Source: Pogonophryne albipinna (lineage: Eukaryota; Chordata; Actinopteri; Perciformes; Artedidraconidae). Taken from it: a DNA stretch of 64,000 nucleotides. Below, piece by piece: positions 58,895 through 64,000 of this stretch (position 1 is the first letter of the stretch; each line of letters opens with the position of its first letter). Location: contig JAPTMU010000282.1 in NCBI GenBank assembly GCA_028583405.1, positions 7,426 through 71,425 of the forward strand. Reading direction: 5' to 3'. A program made the translations under genes and the position numbers. The notes beneath the pieces were generated by a model. It had not been told where the DNA came from, ran no database searches, and saw only the letters and a list, made by a program, of their open reading frames with translations.

Positions 58895-59812
58895 TAAAGA
58901 CTAAACAAGGGATAAACTGGTCAATAATCACTAACTTATGGACAGTTTGCTCTCATAGAAATGTCACTTTAGCTAGTAAATGCTAGCTTCTGCTTTACAT
59001 AGGCTGACCTGCGGCTGAAGGCTAAACCCTGACATTGTAATTGGATTTCATTTTGAATTATTCCAATGTAAGAGAAGGACAACAAACATTGACATATCAT
59101 GATTCTAATCATGTTAGGTGGACTGATTACTGGCCTGCTCATGTATATTATTAATGTAGCCTACATCATTTATATGAACTAAAACTATGAGCGATTCCAT
59201 TTTTTATAAAATCAAACAAACAGTTTAACCGTTGGTGGATTTTACCATAATATCAGTTTTTAACCTCGCAAATACCTATTTTTTCTTTTGGTTTTCACAT
59301 TTTGAATGGCTGCATACATTCATTGTGTTTGTGTTCAAACAACGGGTGACAAAAACGTTTTTAAATGATTGCAAAGCTACCCTTTCCCCAAACAACTGCA
59401 AAAACCTGAATCATGTTCAATCACAATGGTTTCTTTGTGATGGAAATGAGCAGCCTGCGGATACAACTTTTTATAATCATCATGCAAACATCTTCCTCAG
59501 TTTAGCAAGTCAAAGGGGATAAAAACAATCTTAACCTGATTTGAATTACAAACACAAATGGGGCTGAATAACTGAATAATAAGGGTGAGTTTGAACCCAA
59601 TTACATAAATGAAAGCAAAGACATTGTGTAATACTGTCCATTTCTATGTGCAATAATCCATGCGTGCACTTCTGACAATGTGCATGTTTGTATTTTCCAT
59701 GACATCTGTTTCTGAAAAGCTTGGGTTTGTTGCTTTTACCGAGTCATCTGGCAGCCTTTTTCGAAAACCGACTGCTTTATGCTGCAGCCACAATAGTATT
59801 TATCTTGTTTGT
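58895..59812. other. No gene; array flank at 59741-59812
   Basis: AT-rich; the frame at 59232-59522 has no family resemblance. The last 70 bp repeat 53272-53338. Confidence 0.45.
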
Positions 59813-61115
59813 GTCCAACATTAGCCTCCTTTAGCTTAGCGGTGGTGACGTGAAGTCATGTGACCGTGCCGTAGTTCCTATATAGCGCAACATTAGCCAC
59901 CTTTAGCTTAGCGGTGGTGACGTGAAGTCATGTGACCGTGCCATAGTTCCTATATAGCGCAACATTAGCCACCTTTAGCTTAGCGGTGGTGACGTGAAGT
60001 CATGTGACCGTGCTGTAGTTCCTTTATAGCCCAACATTAGCCTCCTTTAGCTTAGCGGTGTTGAAGTGAAGTCATGTGACCGTGCTGTAGTTCCTTTATA
60101 GCCCAACATTAGCCTCCTTTAGCTTAGCGGTGGTGACGTGAAGTCATGTGACCGTGCTGTAGTTCCTTTATAGCCCAACATTAGCCTCCTTTAGCTTAGC
60201 GGTAGAGACGTGAAGTCATGTGACCGTGCCGTAGTTCCTATATAGCGCAACATTAGCCACCTTTAGCTTAGCGGTGGTGACGTGAAGTCATGTGACCGTG
60301 CCATAGTTCCTATATAGCGCAACATTAGCCACCTTTAGCTTAGCGGTGGTGACGTGAAGTCATGTGACCGTGCTGTAGTTCCTTTATAGCCCAACATTAG
60401 CCTCCTTTAGCTTAGCGGTGTTGAAGTGAAGTCATGTGACCGTGCTGTAGTTCCTTTATAGCCCAACATTAGCCTCCTTTAGCTTAGCGGTGGTGACGTG
60501 AAGTCATGTGACCGTGCTGTAGTTCCTTTATAGCCCAACATTAGCCTCCTTTAGCTTAGCGGTGTTGAAGTGAAGTCATGTGACCGTGCTGTAGTTCCTT
60601 TATAGCCCAACATTAGCCTCCTTTAGCTTAGCGGTGGTGACGTGAAGTCATGTGACCGTGCTGTAGTTCCTTTATAGCCCAACATTAGCCTCCTTTAGCT
60701 TAGCGGTGGTGACGTGAAGTCATGTGACCGTGCTGTAGTTCCTTTATAGCCCAACATTAGCCTCCTTTAGCTTAGCGGTGTTGAAGTGAAGTCATGTGAC
60801 CGTGCTGTAGTTCCTTTACAGCCCAACATTAGCCATATTTAGCTTAGCGGTGGAGACGTGAAGTCATGTGACTGTGCTGTAGTTCCTTTATAGCCCAACA
60901 TTAGCCTCCTTTTGCTTAGCGGTGGTAACGGGAAGTCATGTGACCGTGCTGTAGTTCCTTTATAGCCCAACATTAGCCACCTTTAGCTTAGCGGTGGTGA
61001 CGTGAAGTCATGTGACCATCCTGTAGTTCCTTTATAGCCCAACATTAGCCTCCTTTAGCTTAGCGGTGGTGACGTGAAGTCATGTGATCGTGCTGTAGTT
61101 CCTTTATAGTCTAAC
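59813..61115 (+). repeat. 72-bp satellite array (about 18 units) with 5-unit higher-order repeat
   Basis: Units 1-5 and 6-10 carry the same ordered variants: CCGTAGTTCCTATATAGCGC, CCATAGTTCCTATATAGCGC, standard, GGTGTTGAAGTG, standard. This gives a 360-bp higher-order period. Later units alternate the GGTGTTGAAG and GGTGGTGACG forms. The array is followed by TTTTTACTTCATAAATCAT, nearly the same flank as at 19160. Confidence 0.97.
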
Positions 61116-61150
61116 GTTTCTTTTTACTTCATAAATCATAAAGTTGTGTA

Positions 61151-61407
61151 ATTTTTATAATAAAGGGTTAGGAAAAGACATAGGACCTGATTTATTTTCA
61201 CGATTCGTCCGCAGCCACTGAGTCTCTTCTCTCTTGTGATGATGGATCCTGACCTTCTTCGTTGTGATGAAGGAGGATATAATCCAGTTAAGTCTGCATT
61301 ACCGCTCTTGTTTTTCTGACCATGTCTATGCCCTCTAGCGAGATGAAAGTTAAAAGCTCTGGAGATGCACTTGTTCAATACTTTGGTTTGACGTTGATAA
61401 AGAACGG
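61151..61407 (-). repeat. Outer inverted repeat, right arm (257 bp)
   Basis: Inverted partner of 53616-53878, enclosing 7.3 kb that contains the L2 LINE and a 72-bp array. Both arms end at the same GATAAAGAACGG sequence. Confidence 0.93.
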
Positions 61408-61470
61408 CAGCAACTTCGTGAGCGGAAACTTTGTAAAGGCACTCGTGAGGGCAAATCGTGTCATCTTCGT

Positions 61471-61542
61471 GTTATCATCGGTGCCATCTGCCATTCGCCC
61501 TCACTCTGATCAGGGCGAATGCCCGATGGCACCGATGATAAC
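61471..61542. repeat. 31-bp near-perfect hairpin
   Basis: 61471-61501 pairs with 61512-61542 with two mismatches around a 10-base loop. Outside it, CGTGAGGGCA at about 61444 and TGCCCTCACG at about 61547 extend the symmetry imperfectly, giving a palindromic structure of over 100 bp. Confidence 0.88.
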
Positions 61543-62583
61543 AAGATGCCCTCACGATGGCCTTACGAAGGGCAAAATTCAACACGAAAATGAACTTTCG
61601 CAAGGTCCTTCAGCAATTTTTGGAGCCTGAGAAACTCCACCGGCGGTCATACGATGGCTTAAGATGCCCTCACGAATAGCCCGATGTTGCTACGATCAGA
61701 GCCGAATTTGAACGTTTCCTTTATCGTGTGTCCATCGGGTTGTTTTTATTGCACAACAAAATCATGTAAACATATTATGTAAATAACCCAATTTGTGTTC
61801 TGTGAAACTGAAAAGGATATAATATATTATTTTGAAGGCGAGTTGACAGGAAGTTGTTGTTGCTATGGAAACAACAACATGACGGAGAAAATGTAATATC
61901 TTCTACATATAAAGACGGAGAAAGTAAAGAACAAAGTCTGAAAATATCAGTACAGTATCATAGTACTTTAACATCATTGTTTGTGTTACTTTCGTTGCAG
62001 TTGTATGTCTTAAATGTAATGTAAATGTTGCCTTCGTGTGTGGTTCGGGGCCATCTTCGTGCGAAATTCACAATTCCATATTCGTGTGTCCATCGGGTGT
62101 CAATTTCGGGACAGTGTGACAGGGGCTTAAATCCCTGATTCTGAGGAATCAAGAGTTAATTCAGGCTCTAAACTCTGTTTATTTAAAATCCTTTCAGTTT
62201 AAACATTGATTGTAAAGTCTGGAAACGTTATAATTTGAAGTTGAAATCATAATGTATTTGTTGTTTTTTATGTTTTTATTTATTCTGGATCCCGTCACAC
62301 ACAAACCAGAAATGAACAACAATTTAAAATGACACAGAATCAAAGAAACAGAAAAGGTTAAACTAACCCGACATAAAGGTCTGAAATCATTGATCATGTG
62401 AAGAAAGCTCTTCCTCTCATTGCCTCTAAATCAAACTCCATGTTAATGAGAGTTATGGAGAAACATCATTCTTACAAGCTTTGGTTGGTCCCACGTGTTA
62501 AGGAGAAGACATTAAGCTAAGTGCATGTATTTCAGTTTAATAAAGGTTGATCATAGATGCAAAAAGGAAACCTTCAAACTAAA
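61543..62583. other. No gene; decayed transposon-like DNA
   Basis: CGATGGCTTAAGATGCCCTC (61653) and CGTGTGTCCATCGGGT (61723 and 62083) repeat, and GGGACAGTGTGACAGGGGCT at 62107 looks like a transposon end, but no partner terminus is found. AAATAAACAG and AATAAATAAA on the minus strand at about 62180 and 62275 could serve as polyadenylation signals for the TRIM gene. Confidence 0.4.
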
Positions 62584-62983
62584 TGTTACGTTCCCTCCTA
62601 ATCTAGGGGTACGAAGGGAAGTAACAAAACACAGAAATGACCAGGCACAAGAAAAAAGAGCGGAAACTGATCTTCTGAAGCCACAAAGGGAGGTTTAATT
62701 ACCAATGATGGACAAGCAGAAAACGGGCTCACCAGCCAACTTGCAAAGCAAATTAAAATACAAATATAATCAGGTCCCACACAGAGACAGAGACACCATG
62801 CAGCACGCATGCAGCCAGAGGAGAAGGGGAGAGCGACTGCAGCTTTTCTCAGGTCCTTTATGGAGGCCCTGATTGGGAGCACCTGGAGGAGAAGCTGCAC
62901 CTGGAGACAATATAGAGGGAGAGAGAGAAAGACACACACACACACACACACACACACACCAGCACCCACTACGGCACGTAACA
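62584..62983 (-). mobile_element. Solo LTR (400 bp) with perfect 5-bp TSD
   Basis: The termini TGTTACGT and ACGTAACA are inverted, and CTAAA flanks both sides (62579-62583 and 62984-62988), the 5-bp TSD of an LTR element. No internal region is present, so it arose by LTR-LTR recombination. On the minus strand it has TCTATATTGTC as a candidate TATA box and AATTAAACC late in the sequence. A CA microsatellite at 62933-62959 lies within it. It is in the same orientation as the TRIM gene, about 90 bp past its stop codon. Confidence 0.88.
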
Positions 62984-63071
62984 CTAAATAACAAGAAACT
63001 AAACAGGTGCAGCTTTAGTTAATTTCTCTCTGAGAAATGAACTCCATCAGAGATATAATGCTCCTGTTTTT

Positions 63072-64000
63072 CTAACTGCTCTGTTCCACTGTCACACACA
63101 CCTTCCCTGGTAATATCTTCACTTCAACCCCAGTGTAAATGTATGGAAACATTCTCTCAGTGAAAGTGTGTGTGAAGGTGTGTATGTGTGTGTTCGTGTC
63201 AGGATCAGAGAACGACAGCTTTCCTCTGTTCCAGTCCAGACTCACTCTGACCCTCTGGAGCTTCTTTTGCAGGCGGAGAGGAGTGAGTGGACCTGATGGT
63301 GACCATGCATAGTATTCACCTCTATTACACTCTATTCTCCATAATCCAGAATCTATGTCTCCCTTCCTCTGGACAGACTCTGCTAACACACCCAGTTCCC
63401 AGTGTGTACTGTCTCTAACCTGGACATCCCAGCTGTGAGTCCCTGAGTCAAAGCCCTCAGAGCCCAGGACAGAGAAGGAGAAATCACCAAACCTCTCTGG
63501 ATTATCAGGAAGTTTCTGTCTCTTTCCTCCTCTCACACTGGTCAGATCTTCAGACAGGATGAGTTCTGGATCAGCAGTGTTTGGGTCCAGGATCACAGGG
63601 TAATAGGACACCATGTCCTTCATCTTGCTCCAGATGTTGAAGCTGAGGTTGCCCAGGTGTTTGGCCTGGTCTATCAGAGCTCCTGAGGGCAGCTGTGGAT
63701 CCTCCAGCAGGGGGCGCTGCAGCCTCACCACTGCAGCCTTGTAGTTGTGCAGGAAGGAGACGTCTTCAGCTCTCAGCTCCTCCTCTGTGGCTCTGACTGT
63801 GTGTGAAAGAGCTGCTATCTCTCTGCTCACAGCCTCCATCTTCTCCTCCATCACCCTCCTCTTCTGCTCCTCTTCCTCCCTCAGTGCAGCCATCCTGGCC
63901 TCCTCTTCCTCTTCTAGAAACTGGTGAAGCTTCTTAAACTGCTTCTTAATCTGCGTCTCTGTGCGTTGAGCCTGGACCTTCAGGTGTCCTGCTGTTTGAT
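63072..64000 (-). CDS. TRIM35/NF7-like E3 ubiquitin ligase, C-terminal part (partial)
   Basis: The frame is open from the window edge to a stop at 63072-63074, about 308 codons; the N-terminus lies outside. It begins in the coiled coil ([38 protein letters not shown]) that mediates dimerisation. A linker follows, with [20 protein letters not shown]. The PRY segment has [20 protein letters not shown] and LPDNPERF, and the SPRY/B30.2 domain has [48 protein letters not shown] and FPYIYTG. Fish TRIMs of this class normally have RING and B-box ahead of this; the SPRY binds the target. No frameshift is seen. Such genes are often clustered and expanded in fish. The exact orthologue cannot be named without the RING half. 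Confidence 0.9.
   Translation of the reverse strand, partial: QTAGHLKVQAQRTETQIKKQFKKLHQFLEEEEEARMAALREEEEQKRRVMEEKMEAVSREIAALSHTVRATEEELRAEDVSFLHNYKAAVVRLQRPLLEDPQLPSGALIDQAKHLGNLSFNIWSKMKDMVSYYPVILDPNTADPELILSEDLTSVRGGKRQKLPDNPERFGDFSFSVLGSEGFDSGTHSWDVQVRDSTHWELGVLAESVQRKGDIDSGLWRIECNRGEYYAWSPSGPLTPLRLQKKLQRVRVSLDWNRGKLSFSDPDTNTHIHTFTHTFTERMFPYIYTGVEVKILPGKVCVTVEQSS

Noticed and set aside
59813..61115. 72-bp array as a CRISPR array
   Set aside because: The whole unit is conserved with no variable spacers; it is a satellite.
62598..62984. Minus-strand 128-codon ORF with hydrophobic segments
   Set aside because: Lies entirely within the solo LTR and its CA repeat; not a membrane protein gene.

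Overview
The window looks like repeat-dense intergenic DNA from a teleost fish, probably a percomorph. The evidence is a fish-type TRIM E3 ligase at the right edge, L2/CR1-group LINEs with fish-type 3' tails, a Rex3/RTE 3' end with its GATG tail, many hAT-type transposons with 8-bp target site duplications (TSDs), a Tc1-like fragment with the familiar fish terminal sequence, and long CA, GA and GATA microsatellites. I could not identify the species. No bacterial, phage or CRISPR-like content is visible. The only host gene I can support is the 3' part of a TRIM35/NF7-like gene (63072-64000, minus strand, running off the edge).

Layout. 0-4.4 kb: microsatellites, a C-run minisatellite and a doubtful exon. 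4.4-7.7 kb: a hAT relic of the GTF2IRD2/Charlie8-like type, with a second 8-bp-TSD transposon nested in it. 8-12 kb: a TTAA-flanked MITE split by an L2 fragment, a tRNA-like SINE head and TG repeats. 13-19.2 kb: an array of a 72-bp satellite, split by a nearly full-length L2-type LINE (13231-18328). 19.6-21.7 kb: a Tol2-like hAT element made mostly of a 37-bp minisatellite. 23.85-25.6 kb: another hAT. 24467-38229: two near-identical copies of a ~7 kb segment in direct tandem, each carrying the same LINE fragment, two hAT elements and a TGAT-tailed repeat. 38.6 kb: Rex3 end. 40-41.5 kb: GATA array and a 20-bp minisatellite. 41.6-43.9 kb: a minus-strand LTR element with a periodic low-complexity ORF and one LTR. 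44.9-46.05 kb: the 72-bp satellite again, inverted. 46.9-51.3 kb: LINE and MITE debris. 52.1-53.2 kb: an inverted repeat holding a perfect 27-bp hairpin and a Tc1 end. 53.6-61.4 kb: an inverted-repeat pair enclosing a second L2 copy (interrupted by a hAT and by another LINE) and a third 72-bp array. 62.6 kb: a solo LTR just downstream of the TRIM stop codon.

How it fits together. Most of the structure reads as layered insertion and local amplification. Precise TSDs let many insertions be ordered: the L2 at 13.2 kb went into a pre-existing 72-bp array, the hAT at 19.6 kb went into a sequence whose uninterrupted paralogue survives at 12.5 kb, and a hAT and a LINE both went into the L2 at 54-58 kb. 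The most unusual material is the 72-bp satellite family, which appears in both orientations with shared flanks as if carried by a mobile unit, the 7-kb tandem duplication, and the minisatellite-filled hAT. I found nothing I would call a new enzymatic or defence system.
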